A stretch of 32,000 bases of DNA, from contig NZ_ATXJ01000013.1 of assembly GCF_000421625.1 (NCBI RefSeq), forward strand, positions 1 to 32,000. The letters are read 5' to 3'. The notes beneath the pieces were generated by a model. The model was given only the letters and a program-made list of their open reading frames with translations. It ran no database searches and had not been told where the DNA came from. Every line of letters begins with the position of its first letter. Positions within the stretch are counted from its first letter, which is position 1. The translations under genes and the position numbers were made by a program. Origin of the DNA: Thermus islandicus DSM 21543. GTDB lineage: Bacteria; Deinococcota; Deinococci; Deinococcales; Thermaceae. Shown piece by piece: positions 1 through 11,855 of the stretch.

Positions 1-1
1 C

Positions 2-376
2 AAGGCCCCGCCCCCGGCCCCCTACGTGAACGTGAGCGAGGCCCTGAAGGGGGCGCTCCCCAACTTCATCCCCGGCCTCGGCACCCTCTACGTGGACCCC
101 TCCAAGCTCCCCGAAGGGCCCTTCCTGGCCTACGACAAGGCGGGGAACCTGGTAAAGGTGGTCTTCATGGTCCCCCTCAAGAAGCTCAACGAGAGCCAGA
201 AGTACGTGGACATCGGCACCCAGACCCTGAGGGCCCTGGGGGTCACCCGCATGGACCACGTAAACCTCATCCCCTCGGGACCCCACCCCGGGGTGAACGA
301 GCCCCACTACCACATTGAGCTGGTCCTGGTCTCCGTGGACCAGGAGCGGAAGGTGCTGGAGGGCGAGCCCTACTGA
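2..376 (+). CDS. Conserved hypothetical protein, 3' part only
   Basis: The reading frame is open from the left edge, so the start lies outside the window and about 124 codons are visible. A GTG at position 26 could serve as a start, but the frame continues upstream with a Pro/Ala-rich stretch, as expected for a linker after a signal peptide, so I treat the gene as truncated by the window. The C-terminal half has a His-rich patch (PSGPHPG, then EPHYHIEL) that faintly recalls the TTHB210-like/DUF5602 family of Thermus secreted proteins. That link is from memory and weak. No catalytic motif is visible. The gene converges with alaS, with a strong hairpin between them. Confidence 0.6.
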   Translation, partial: KAPPPAPYVNVSEALKGALPNFIPGLGTLYVDPSKLPEGPFLAYDKAGNLVKVVFMVPLKKLNESQKYVDIGTQTLRALGVTRMDHVNLIPSGPHPGVNEPHYHIELVLVSVDQERKVLEGEPY

Positions 377-387
377 GGTAGGCCCGG

Positions 388-417
388 CCCCCGCGGAAGG
401 GCCGCCTTCCGCGGGGG
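388..417. terminator. Convergent-gene hairpin, possible bidirectional terminator
   Basis: A perfect 12-bp inverted repeat (CCCCCGCGGAAG, 6-nt loop, CTTCCGCGGGGG) starts 12 nt after the stop of the left gene and lies downstream of alaS, which is transcribed towards it. There is no real T-tract on either side, so it could be a stem-only terminator or an mRNA-stabilising hairpin. Confidence 0.5.
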
Positions 418-496
418 CTTCCCTTGCGCGAGGCCCGGGGGCCAGGGAAGCGCCCTGCCCCTGGTTCCTCCACGCGGCCAAGGCCACCGCGGGGGT

Positions 497-3142
<2,646 letters not shown>

Positions 3143-3149
3143 GGCTTTG

Positions 3150-3155
3150 ATTATA
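3150..3155 (-). promoter_or_regulatory. alaS -10 box, leaderless-type promoter
   Basis: TATAAT reads perfectly on the minus strand and ends 7 nt before the alaS ATG (3142), which would place transcription initiation at or next to the start codon. I see no Shine-Dalgarno sequence and no convincing -35 box. Confidence 0.6.
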
Positions 3156-3193
3156 GGGCCCCCGGGGGAAACCCCAGGCTTTAAGATGGGCCC

Positions 3194-3469
3194 ATGAAGG
3201 TGCAGATGCGCCGCTACACCCTCAAGGAAGGGGCTAGGGCGGGCTTCCAAAAGGTTTTCCTGGAGACCATCGTCCCCCTGCGCCAGGCCCTAGGCTTCCG
3301 GGTGCTCGGGGCCTACTGGCTCTCCGAGCGGGAGTTTTTGTGGTTCGTGGCCCACGAGGACTTTGAGCGGGCGGAACAGGCCTATTATGCCCACCCCGAG
3401 CGGAAAAAAGTGGACCCAAGCCAGTTCCTGGAGACCGTGGAGGCCCGCTTCGTGGAACGCCTCCTGTAG
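3194..3469 (+). CDS. NIPSNAP-like / dimeric alpha-beta barrel protein
   Basis: A 91-residue cytoplasmic protein beginning MKVQMRRYTLKEG. It has the pattern of NIPSNAP-like ferredoxin-fold proteins: an N-terminal strand with RxY, a helix ending near a hydrophobic 'LGFRVLGAYW' strand, 'FLWFVAHEDFERAEQAYYAHPER' and a C-terminal 'VEARFVERLL'. Members often act as small dimeric barrels of unknown substrate, so no reaction is assigned. The ATG lies 6 nt after TAAGAT (3182-3187), a plausible -10 box of a leaderless promoter divergent from alaS; there is no Shine-Dalgarno sequence. The start of the ABC permease gene is 44 nt downstream, so the genes may be partly co-transcribed. Confidence 0.75.
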   Translation: MKVQMRRYTLKEGARAGFQKVFLETIVPLRQALGFRVLGAYWLSEREFLWFVAHEDFERAEQAYYAHPERKKVDPSQFLETVEARFVERLL

Positions 3470-3513
3470 CCCCGGCCACGCCTGGGCCAGCTCCCCGGGG
3501 TAAGCTTGGGGGA

Positions 3514-4656
3514 ATGGAGGTCTTCCTCTTGGTCCTGCGCAACCTCCTGGCGAGGCCCGTGCGGAGCCTCCTCACCCTGCTTGGGGTGCTGGTGGCCACG
3601 GGAAGCATGGTCCTCTTCCTCTCCTTTGGGGAGGGCCTGCGCCGGGCCCTCTTTCAGGAGCTCTCCCGGGTGGGCCCCGCCATCCAGGTGGTGCCCGAGG
3701 GCACGGAAGGCTTAGGCCTCGGAGGCTTTCCCGAGATCACCCCTGGGGCCCTCAACGCCCTGGAAGAGGCGGGGCGGGCCCTCGGGGTGCGGGCGGTGGT
3801 CCCGGTCCTCTTCCTGGCCCGGGGCGGCTTTGACCCCGCGAGCAGCTTCCTCTTCCAGGGCCTGCCCCAAGGCGTGGGCCCGGACCTCCTCTACCCCGGG
3901 GTAAGGCCCCAGGCGGGCCGCCTGCGGCCTTCGGAGAGGGGCGCGGTGGTGGGAGGCAAGGTGGCCAGGCGCCACGGGCTTTCCCTGGGAAGCCCCCTGC
4001 GCCTCTCCCCGCAGGTAACCCTAAAGGTGGAGGGGATCCTGGAGGAAACGGGGGGTCTTGCGGACAACCTCCTCTTCGTGCCCTTGGCCGCCATTCAGGA
4101 GGTGCTGGGCACCCAGAACTACAGCGCTGTCCTCGTCGCGCTAAGTCCCGGCCAGAAGGCGGAGGAGGTGGCCCGGGCCCTGGAAAAGGCCGTCCCCGGC
4201 CTCAAGGCCCAGACCACGGGCGAGGTGATGCGCTTCGCCGAGCGGGCCCTAAGGATCAGCGACCTGGTGCGCTTCGGCATCAGTCTGGTAGCCCTGGTGG
4301 TGGGGGGGCTTCTCGTGGCCAACACCGTGATGATGTCCGTGTACGAAAGGATCCGCGAGTTCGGGATCATGCGGGCCCTGGGGGCGAGGCGGGGCTTCGT
4401 CTTTCGCCTGGTGGTCCTGGAATCCCTCCTCCTGAGCCTCCTGGGCGGGGTCTTGGGGCTTGGGCTTGGGGCCCTGGCCTCGGGGGCCATCAACCTTTAC
4501 ACCCTGGACCAGGTGGGGCTTGCCCTCTCTGCGGTAACGGGGAGGCTCGCCCTCTTCGCCCTGGGGGTAGCCCTGAGCCTGGGGCTTTTGGCGGGGCTCC
4601 TGCCTGCGCATCACGCGAGCCGCATCCCCGTGGTGGAGGCCCTGGGTAGGGTATAG
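3514..4656 (+). CDS. ABC transporter permease, MacB/FtsX type
   Basis: A 380-residue inner-membrane protein. It has one N-terminal membrane segment (about residues 16-40), a large extracytoplasmic MacB_PCD-type domain (about 45-240), and three C-terminal membrane segments of the FtsX domain. The first of those contains '[17 protein letters not shown]', followed by the family hallmark '[11 protein letters not shown]'. It should pair with the ATPase encoded 44 nt downstream as a type VII (mechanotransmission) ABC system, which moves or extracts lipids, lipoproteins or peptides rather than importing solutes. No periplasmic adaptor gene is next to it, so the substrate is unknown. The ATG follows TAAGCT (3501-3506) by 7 nt, suggesting a leaderless start. 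Confidence 0.88.
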   Translation: MEVFLLVLRNLLARPVRSLLTLLGVLVATGSMVLFLSFGEGLRRALFQELSRVGPAIQVVPEGTEGLGLGGFPEITPGALNALEEAGRALGVRAVVPVLFLARGGFDPASSFLFQGLPQGVGPDLLYPGVRPQAGRLRPSERGAVVGGKVARRHGLSLGSPLRLSPQVTLKVEGILEETGGLADNLLFVPLAAIQEVLGTQNYSAVLVALSPGQKAEEVARALEKAVPGLKAQTTGEVMRFAERALRISDLVRFGISLVALVVGGLLVANTVMMSVYERIREFGIMRALGARRGFVFRLVVLESLLLSLLGGVLGLGLGALASGAINLYTLDQVGLALSAVTGRLALFALGVALSLGLLAGLLPAHHASRIPVVEALGRV

Positions 4657-4700
4657 CCCGGCCCGCGCCGGCCTGGGGCCTTAGGAAACAAGGAGCAAGG

Positions 4701-5384
4701 ATGACGCTAAGGGCGGAAAACCTCACCAAGCGCTACCGGCAGGGGGAAAAGGCGGTGACGGCCCTTTCGGGGTTCACCTACGCCTTTCCCCAGGGCGCCA
4801 CCGCCATCGTGGGCCCCTCGGGAAGCGGCAAGACCACCCTCTTAAACCTCCTGGCCGGCTTTGACCTGCCCACGGAGGGGGGGGTCTACCTGGGGGAGAT
4901 CCCCCTCCACGCCCTTTCCGAGGATGAGCGGGCGGGGGTGCGCCTCAGGCACATGGGCTTCGTCTTCCAGCAGTGGAACCTTATCCCCACCCTCACCGCC
5001 CTGGAGAACGTGGCCCTCCCCCTGCTCCTTGCCGGCTGGCCAAGGAGGAAGCGCCTGCAGCGGGCGGCGGAGCTCTTGGAGCGGGTGGGGCTCGCCCACC
5101 GCCTCCACCATCCCCCAAGCCGCCTCTCGGGGGGAGAGCAGCAAAGGGTGGCCCTGGCCAGAGCCTTGGCCCTGGACCCAGGGGTCCTCTTCGCCGACGA
5201 GCCCACGGGCAACCTGGACGCGGAAAGCCGCGAGCAGGTGGCCGCCCTGCTCTTGGAAGAGGGGAAGGCGCGGACCTTGGTCCTGGTGACCCACGACCTG
5301 GAGCTGGCGCAGAGGGCCGAGCGCATCCTCTACCTCAAGGGGGGGAGGCTTCTTAAAGAGGTGGGCCCCGCGGTAGGCCCCTAG
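4701..5384 (+). CDS. ABC transporter ATP-binding protein, LolD/MacB family
   Basis: The 227-residue cytoplasmic ATPase is the partner of the preceding permease. It contains Walker A ([11 protein letters not shown], about residues 38-48), the Q-loop ([21 protein letters not shown], typical of LolD/MacB/FtsE ATPases), the signature [15 protein letters not shown], Walker B with [12 protein letters not shown], and the switch His in VLVTHD. AAGGAG (4690-4695) provides a ribosome site 5 nt before the ATG. The DEPTGNLD box places it among ATPases that work with FtsX-like permeases. Confidence 0.92.
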   Translation: MTLRAENLTKRYRQGEKAVTALSGFTYAFPQGATAIVGPSGSGKTTLLNLLAGFDLPTEGGVYLGEIPLHALSEDERAGVRLRHMGFVFQQWNLIPTLTALENVALPLLLAGWPRRKRLQRAAELLERVGLAHRLHHPPSRLSGGEQQRVALARALALDPGVLFADEPTGNLDAESREQVAALLLEEGKARTLVLVTHDLELAQRAERILYLKGGRLLKEVGPAVGP

Positions 5385-5423
5385 GGACATCCGACCCACC
5401 CCGCCCGTGGCACAATACCCCCC

Positions 5424-6755
5424 ATGGGCAAGCGCCTGGTGGTCATCGGGGGCGTGGCCGGCGGGGCTTCGGCGGCCGCCAAGGCCAAGCGGGAGAACCC
5501 CGAGTTGGAGGTGGTGGTCTACGAGAAGTCGGGCTGGGTTTCCTACGGGGCCTGCGGCCTGCCCTACGTGCTCTCCGGGGAGATCCCCCAACTGGAGAAG
5601 CTGGTGGCCCGGACTCCCGAGGCGTTCTGGAAGCAAGGGGTGAGGGTCCACACCCATCACGAGGTGCTGGAGGTGGACTATGGCCGCCGCGTCCTCACGG
5701 TGCGCGACCACGCCGAGGGGCGGACCTTCCAGGATCGGTTTGATCACCTGGTGATCGCCACGGGGGCCAGGCCCGCCCTCCCGCCCCTCCCCGGTGGGGA
5801 GCAGGAAGGGGTCTACACCCTGAGGAACATGGAGGACGGGCAACGGCTCTTGCGGGCCCTGGAAGGGGCCAGGCGGGCCGCCATCCTGGGAGCCGGGTAC
5901 ATCGGCCTCGAGGTGGCCGAGGCCTTCCGCAGGCGGGGCCTGGAGGTCACCCTCCTGGAGCTCAAGGACCGCCCCCTGCCCCACTGGGACCCTGAGGTGG
6001 GCGGGCTCCTCCGGCAGGAGCTGGAGCGCCACGGGGTAGAGGTCTGGACCGGGGTACGGGTGGAGGCCCTAAGGGGCCTGGGCCGGGTAGAGGCGGTGGA
6101 GACCTCGGAAGGGGTGGTGCCCGCCGACCTGGTCCTCCTGGCCACGGGGATCAGGCCCAACGTGGAGCTGGCCCAGACCATGGGGGTGGCCCTGGGACCC
6201 ACGGGAGCCATCGCCACCGACGAGAGGATGCGCACCAATCTGGAGGGGGTTTACGCCGCCGGGGACGTGGCGGAGAGCTTCCACCAGGTCTTAAAGCGCC
6301 CCTTCTGGCTGCCCCTGGGGGACGTGGCCAACAAGCACGGCCGCACGGCAGGGAGCGTGATCGCCGGGAAAGACGCCCGCTTTCAGGGTGTGGTGGGTAC
6401 CGCCATCTTCAAAGCCTTTGACCTGGCGGTGGCCACCACGGGTCTCTCCCTGGAGGCGGCCAGAAAGGAGGGCCTGGCGGCCCAAAAGGTCTTCATCCAA
6501 GCCCGCGACGGGGCCCACTACTACCCGGGAAGCCGGCCCCTCTGGGTGGAGCTCGTCTACGAGGAGGGGACGGGGAGGCTTCTGGGTGGAGCGGTGGTGG
6601 CCTATGGGCAGGGGGCCCTCCGCATAGACACCCTCGCCGCCCTCCTCCACCGGGGGAGCACCCTGGAGGACCTCCTGGGGCTGGACCTGGCCTACGCCCC
6701 GCCCTTTAGCCCCGTCTGGGACCCGCTCCTTATCGCCGCCCAGCAGGCGCACTAG
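5424..6755 (+). CDS. CoA-disulfide reductase-type FAD/NAD(P)H oxidoreductase
   Basis: A 443-residue cytoplasmic flavoprotein of the single-cysteine disulfide reductase group (CoA-disulfide reductase, NADH oxidase, NADH peroxidase, persulfide reductase). It has the FAD-binding GGVAGGASAA at residues 9-18, the redox cysteine C44 in SYGACGLPY, the NAD(P)-binding GAGYIGLEVAEAF, the second FAD motif VYAAGDVAE, and the C-terminal dimerisation domain. No C-terminal rhodanese domain is fused, which argues against the Npsr/CoADR-Rhd subclass. The family reduces CoA-disulfide or CoA/GSH persulfides, or O2; sequence alone does not decide. The ATG follows CACAAT (5411-5416) by 7 nt with no Shine-Dalgarno, again leaderless-like. 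Confidence 0.85.
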   Translation: MGKRLVVIGGVAGGASAAAKAKRENPELEVVVYEKSGWVSYGACGLPYVLSGEIPQLEKLVARTPEAFWKQGVRVHTHHEVLEVDYGRRVLTVRDHAEGRTFQDRFDHLVIATGARPALPPLPGGEQEGVYTLRNMEDGQRLLRALEGARRAAILGAGYIGLEVAEAFRRRGLEVTLLELKDRPLPHWDPEVGGLLRQELERHGVEVWTGVRVEALRGLGRVEAVETSEGVVPADLVLLATGIRPNVELAQTMGVALGPTGAIATDERMRTNLEGVYAAGDVAESFHQVLKRPFWLPLGDVANKHGRTAGSVIAGKDARFQGVVGTAIFKAFDLAVATTGLSLEAARKEGLAAQKVFIQARDGAHYYPGSRPLWVELVYEEGTGRLLGGAVVAYGQGALRIDTLAALLHRGSTLEDLLGLDLAYAPPFSPVWDPLLIAAQQAH

Positions 6756-6820
6756 TGTACCGAAGTGCCAAGCACACGGTCTTAATGTGTGAAGCCTCAG
6801 GTCTTACACCCTACACCAGA
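6753..6820 (+). promoter_or_regulatory. aceA upstream control region
   Basis: The 103-nt gap before aceA holds several unusual AT-richer elements. TAGTGTAC (6753-6760) overlaps the stop of the previous gene and recurs exactly at 8240-8247. GTGTGAAG (6787-6794) and CTTACAC (6803-6809) form an imperfect inverted repeat with one bulge. The hexamer TACACC is directly repeated 7 bp apart (6805-6810, 6812-6817). A weak promoter can be drawn as TTAATG (6782-6787), 17 nt, TACACC (6805-6810). Function is inferred from position only. Confidence 0.35.
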
Positions 6821-6858
6821 ATCTCCCCCGCCTCCAAGCTGAGCCTTGGAGGTGAGGC

Positions 6859-8175
<1,317 letters not shown>

Positions 8176-8189
8176 GGGGAGCTTCCCCA

Positions 8190-8221
8190 GGCTCCCCGGA
8201 GCGTCCGGGGAGCCTTTTTTT
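8190..8221 (+). terminator. Rho-independent terminator of aceA
   Basis: An 11-bp perfect stem (GGCTCCCCGGA / TCCGGGGAGCC) with the triloop GCG is followed by seven T. It starts 14 nt after the aceA stop. Confidence 0.92.
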
Positions 8222-8237
8222 GGCGGCGAAGGCACGC

Positions 8238-8247
8238 TATAGTGTAC
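8238..8247 (+). promoter_or_regulatory. -10 box and TAGTGTAC element before the P-loop/TPR gene
   Basis: TATAGT (8238-8243, five of six consensus bases) lies 9 nt before the ATG at 8253 and overlaps TAGTGTAC (8240-8247), the same octamer found before aceA. The position 17 nt upstream of the -10 falls in the T-tract of the aceA terminator (TTTTTT), so terminator and promoter overlap. The leader would be a few nt at most, with no ribosome site. Confidence 0.55.
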
Positions 8248-8252
8248 ACAGA

Positions 8253-11015
8253 ATGCCAGAGTCCTATACACCCTGGCGGCGCTACCTGGAGGACCTGCGC
8301 CCCCACCTCAAGGGCCGGGACCACCGGGGAAGGCGGGGCTCCCTGCGCTGGCTCGAGGCCCTCATGGCCGAGCGGGGGGGCCGGTCGGGCACGGTGCGCA
8401 ACATCCTCTACAAGGACCTGGGAAGCCCCGAGGAGAAGGAGCGCCTCTACGAGCTCCTTAAGGAGCTTTACCAGGAAGCGGGCCTGGAGCCGCCCCCGCC
8501 CCCGGCCGAGCTCTTCCTGGAGACCGCCCGCAAGACCCTGGGCCGGGACAAGCGCCGGATCTTCCGCCGTTTTCTTAAGGAGCTGGAGGCGGGGGAAAGG
8601 CCCCAGGTGGTGGTGGTGGGCGGGCCGGCCACGGGCAAGGGGGTGCTCCTCGCCGCCCTCTCCCGGGCCCTCTTTGCCCTCCCGGGGCGGGAGCCCCACC
8701 TCCTCAACCTGGGGGGGGAGGTGGCCCAGGCCCTGGTCCCCCTGGCCGAGGCCCTGGGGGTGGCGGAGAAGGTGCGGGGGCTTCTGGCCCAGCTCTCCCC
8801 CACGCAACCCTATGCCCTCCAGGGCGCCCTGGCCCAGGAGGCCCTCCTCCTCCTAGCCCAGGCCCTGAACCGGGAGGGCCGCCCCCTCCTCCTCAGGGCG
8901 GAGGCCGAGGGCACCCTGGAGGGCCTCCCCTTGAGGAGCCCAGAGGGGGAGAGGCAGGGGCTGGCCGCCTGGCTGGAATTTTTTTTGAAAAAACTCCACA
9001 TCCCCTACCTGGCCGCCCTCTCCGAACCCCCGCCCACCCTCCCCTACCAGCCCCTTTCCCCCCCGAGCCGGGAGGAGGCCCGCCGCTTCGTAAGGGAAAG
9101 GCTCCCCCACCTCCCCCCGGAGCGCCTCGAGGCCTTGGTGAACCAGGCGGGCCGGAACTTCGGGGAGCTTTCCCGCCTCGTCCTGCTGGAGGCGGCCAAG
9201 CACGACCCTAGAACCCCCCTCCAGGAAGACCCCACCCTGAGGCCCTTCCTCCTGGCCCTGGCCGCCTTCAGCCCCGAGGCCGACCCGGCCTTTCCCGTAG
9301 CGCTCCTGGAAAAGGCCTTAGGAAAGTCCCGGGAGAGGTTCTCGCAGGCGGAAAGGGCCCTTCTGGAATGGGTGGGGGAGGACCGGGTCCGCCCCGCCCT
9401 GAGGGGTCTCCTCCCCGGGGAGGCCCCCCGGGAGCTCCACCTCCTGGCCCTGGAGCACTTCCCCCCGGAGCACACCTTCCGCCGGCTCTACCACGCCCGC
9501 AAAGCGGGGGAAAGGGGGATCCTCCTCGGCCTCCTCCAGGAGGACCCCGCCCGGCTCGCCCTCCTCCCCGGCCTCTGGGAGGAGGCTCAGGCCTGGCCCC
9601 GGGAGGACCTCGAGGCCCTGGCCGCGGTGGTGGTGCGCTACCGGGCGGTCCTGGGGCAGTACGCCCACCCCGAGGCGGAGGCGGCCCTGGCCGTCCTCTC
9701 CGGGGCCAAAGACCCCGCCCTCCGGGCCTGGGCCCGCATCAAGGCCGCAGAGGCCAGGGTGGACGCAGGGTTTTATCGGGAGGCCGAGGCGCTCCTGCCC
9801 AAGCGGGAGGACCTCGCCCTCTTGGACGAGACGGGACAGGCGGAGGGGCTCTTGGTGATGGCCGCCGTGGAGCGCTGGAAGGGGGATTACGAAAGGGCCG
9901 CCCTCTTGGTGAGCCAGGCCCAGGGCCTGCCCGTGGCCCCCTTCCTGCGGGACCGGGTCCTCCTTTGGCAGGGCCTGGTGGCCAAGGATCTGGGCCGGTA
10001 CGAGGAGGCCCTCCGGGCCCTCGCCCAGGTGGGCCATGACCCCCTCCTCCGGGGCCGGGCCCGCTACCAGATGGGCGACCTCCTCATGCGCCTGGGCCGC
10101 CTCGAGGCCAAGGCGCGCATGGCGGAGGGGCTTAAGGCGCTGGAGGAGGCCGGGGCTCCCAGGGACGAGGTGGCCCGGGTCCGGGCCCGCTACGCCACCC
10201 TCCTCCGGCGGCTCGGCCTCTACGAGGAGGCGGGAAAGGCCATCCAGAAGGCCCTGGAGGAGGCCGAGGACCCCTTCACCCAGGCCCGGATCCGGAGCGA
10301 AGCGGGCATCCTCGAGGCCGCCTGGGGGCACCCCCTGGAGGCCCTTGGCCACCTCCGGGCGGCCGAGGCCTACTTCCGCACCACCCCCGAGCGGCCCAAG
10401 GAGGCCCGGTACCGCCACCTGCGCACCCTCTTCCGCCTGGGAGCGGCCTACCTCCTTCTGGAGGCGGGCCAGCCCTACCGCCCCCCCTTCCTGGGGAGCC
10501 TGACCGCCCCCCAGGCGGAGCGCCTCCTGGAAGGCCTCCTTTCCGAAATCCCTAAGGAGGCCACCGACCGCTACACCGCCCTCAGGCTGGACGCGGCCAG
10601 CCTCCTCGCCCTCCTCCTCCCCCCCAAGGAGGCCAAGGCCCTACTCCGGCCCTTCCTGGGCCTGGAAAACCCTTACCTGAGGGCTCAGGCCCGCCTGGGC
10701 TACGCCGAGGCCCTGGTCCGCGAGGGGAGCTACGGCGAGGCCCTGGCCCAGGTGGTGGCCCTGCCCCCCCTGGAGGACCCGGGCCTCCTGGCCCAGGCCT
10801 GGGCGGTGGAGGTCCTGGCCCTCCTGGGGCTTGGGGAGGAGGAAGCCGCCTGGGAGAAGCTCCTGGAGGTGCGCCAGGGGGACCTGCCCTGGGCCTTCCG
10901 CTTCCAGCTGGGGCAGGCCCTGGGCCGCTTCTGCCCCGAGCTCAAAGGGCGCCTGGACCCGGGTCCCCTGGCCCTGGCCGAGGCCCTGGGGTTCTATCTG
11001 GCAAATCCCGACTAA
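8253..11015 (+). CDS. Large P-loop/TPR-like protein, possible STAND-type regulator
   Basis: I do not recognise a named family for this 920-residue protein. Residues 1-80 are basic and helical (SGTVRNILYKDLGSPEEKERLY), and could be a helix-turn-helix or adaptor domain. Next is a proline linker, then VVVVGGPATGKGVLL near residues 118-132, a Walker-A-like loop in which the usual Ser/Thr after Lys is Gly. A winged-helix-like region follows. From about residue 440 to the end, the chain is Ala/Leu/Glu-rich helical repeats resembling tetratricopeptide repeats (YEEALRAL, YEEAGKAIQKALEEA, YGEALAQV). This order resembles MalT/AfsR-like STAND regulators, but the DNA-binding part is not clear. I chose the ATG at 8253, after the -10 box; an in-frame start at 8220 would lie inside the terminator T-tract. 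A T8/A6 run sits at codons 243-247. Confidence 0.7.
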   Translation: MPESYTPWRRYLEDLRPHLKGRDHRGRRGSLRWLEALMAERGGRSGTVRNILYKDLGSPEEKERLYELLKELYQEAGLEPPPPPAELFLETARKTLGRDKRRIFRRFLKELEAGERPQVVVVGGPATGKGVLLAALSRALFALPGREPHLLNLGGEVAQALVPLAEALGVAEKVRGLLAQLSPTQPYALQGALAQEALLLLAQALNREGRPLLLRAEAEGTLEGLPLRSPEGERQGLAAWLEFFLKKLHIPYLAALSEPPPTLPYQPLSPPSREEARRFVRERLPHLPPERLEALVNQAGRNFGELSRLVLLEAAKHDPRTPLQEDPTLRPFLLALAAFSPEADPAFPVALLEKALGKSRERFSQAERALLEWVGEDRVRPALRGLLPGEAPRELHLLALEHFPPEHTFRRLYHARKAGERGILLGLLQEDPARLALLPGLWEEAQAWPREDLEALAAVVVRYRAVLGQYAHPEAEAALAVLSGAKDPALRAWARIKAAEARVDAGFYREAEALLPKREDLALLDETGQAEGLLVMAAVERWKGDYERAALLVSQAQGLPVAPFLRDRVLLWQGLVAKDLGRYEEALRALAQVGHDPLLRGRARYQMGDLLMRLGRLEAKARMAEGLKALEEAGAPRDEVARVRARYATLLRRLGLYEEAGKAIQKALEEAEDPFTQARIRSEAGILEAAWGHPLEALGHLRAAEAYFRTTPERPKEARYRHLRTLFRLGAAYLLLEAGQPYRPPFLGSLTAPQAERLLEGLLSEIPKEATDRYTALRLDAASLLALLLPPKEAKALLRPFLGLENPYLRAQARLGYAEALVREGSYGEALAQVVALPPLEDPGLLAQAWAVEVLALLGLGEEEAAWEKLLEVRQGDLPWAFRFQLGQALGRFCPELKGRLDPGPLALAEALGFYLANPD

Positions 11016-11020
11016 ATCAC

Positions 11021-11070
11021 TGGACTTTTGCCGGGCCAGGGGCTATACTCTTCCTGCGAACGGGTCGCAG
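11021..11070 (+). promoter_or_regulatory. suf operon promoter and leader hairpin
   Basis: TGGACT (11021-11026), a 17-nt spacer and TATACT (11044-11049) make the best sigma-70/SigA-type promoter in the left half. The predicted start, near 11056, falls in a perfect inverted repeat CTGCGA-ACGGG-TCGCAG (11054-11070), which could be an operator or a 5' mRNA hairpin. The leader is about 46 nt long. Confidence 0.65.
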
Positions 11071-11102
11071 TAAGAGCCCGACCCGGGATCAGGAGGCAAA
11101 GG

Positions 11103-11855
11103 ATGAACCAACTGGAGATCCGCGACCTCTGGGCTTCGGTGAACGGAGAACCCATCCTCAAGGGGGTGAACCTGGTGGTCCCCAAGGGGGAGGTGCACGC
11201 CCTCATGGGGCCTAACGGGGCCGGCAAGAGCACCCTAGGGAAGATCCTCGCGGGGGACCCAGAGTACCAGGTGGAAAAGGGGGACATCCTCCTGGACGGG
11301 GAGAGCCTCCTGGACCTCTCCCCCGACGAAAGGGCCAGGAAGGGCCTTTTCCTGGCCTTCCAGTACCCCGTGGAAGTACCCGGGGTGACCATGGCCAACT
11401 TCCTCCGCCTGGCCCTCCAGGCAAGGCTTGGCCGGGAGGTGGGGGTGGCGGAGTTCTGGGGCAAAGTGAAGAAGGCCTTGGAGCTTCTGGACTGGGACGA
11501 AAGCTACCTCTCCCGCTACCTCAACGAGGGCTTCTCCGGAGGGGAGAAGAAGCGGAACGAGATCCTGCAGCTTTTGGTCCTCGAGCCCACCTATGCCGTC
11601 TTGGACGAGACGGACTCGGGCCTGGACATTGACGCCCTCAAGGTGGTGGCCCGGGGAGTGAACGCCATGCGGGGACCCAACTTCGGCGCCTTGGTCATCA
11701 CCCACTACCAGCGCATCCTCAACTACATCCAGCCCGACGTGGTCCACGTGTTGATGGACGGCCGGGTGGTGGCCACGGGGGGCCCCGAGCTCGCCCTGAA
11801 GCTGGAGGAGAAGGGCTACGAGTGGCTTAAGGAGAGGGTCAAGGAGGGGGCATGA
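11103..11855 (+). CDS. sufC: Fe-S cluster assembly ATPase SufC
   Basis: The cytoplasmic ATPase of the SufBC2D scaffold complex, which drives assembly of Fe-S clusters. It is 250 residues, with Walker [10 protein letters not shown] (about residues 36-44), the Q-loop [13 protein letters not shown] characteristic of SufC, the signature [13 protein letters not shown], Walker [18 protein letters not shown], and the switch histidine in VITHYQRIL. The ATG is chosen from AGGAGG (11091-11096), 6 nt upstream. The stop overlaps the sufB start (ATGA), so the two are translationally coupled. Confidence 0.97.
   Translation: MNQLEIRDLWASVNGEPILKGVNLVVPKGEVHALMGPNGAGKSTLGKILAGDPEYQVEKGDILLDGESLLDLSPDERARKGLFLAFQYPVEVPGVTMANFLRLALQARLGREVGVAEFWGKVKKALELLDWDESYLSRYLNEGFSGGEKKRNEILQLLVLEPTYAVLDETDSGLDIDALKVVARGVNAMRGPNFGALVITHYQRILNYIQPDVVHVLMDGRVVATGGPELALKLEEKGYEWLKERVKEGA

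Noticed and set aside
420-496. Weak inverted repeat CCAGGG...CCCTGG downstream of alaS
   Set aside because: The stem is only 6 bp with a long loop; the hairpin at 388-417 is a better terminator candidate.
4842-6032. Minus-strand open frame over the ABC ATPase and flavoprotein genes
   Set aside because: It is a shadow frame of two well-identified plus-strand genes.
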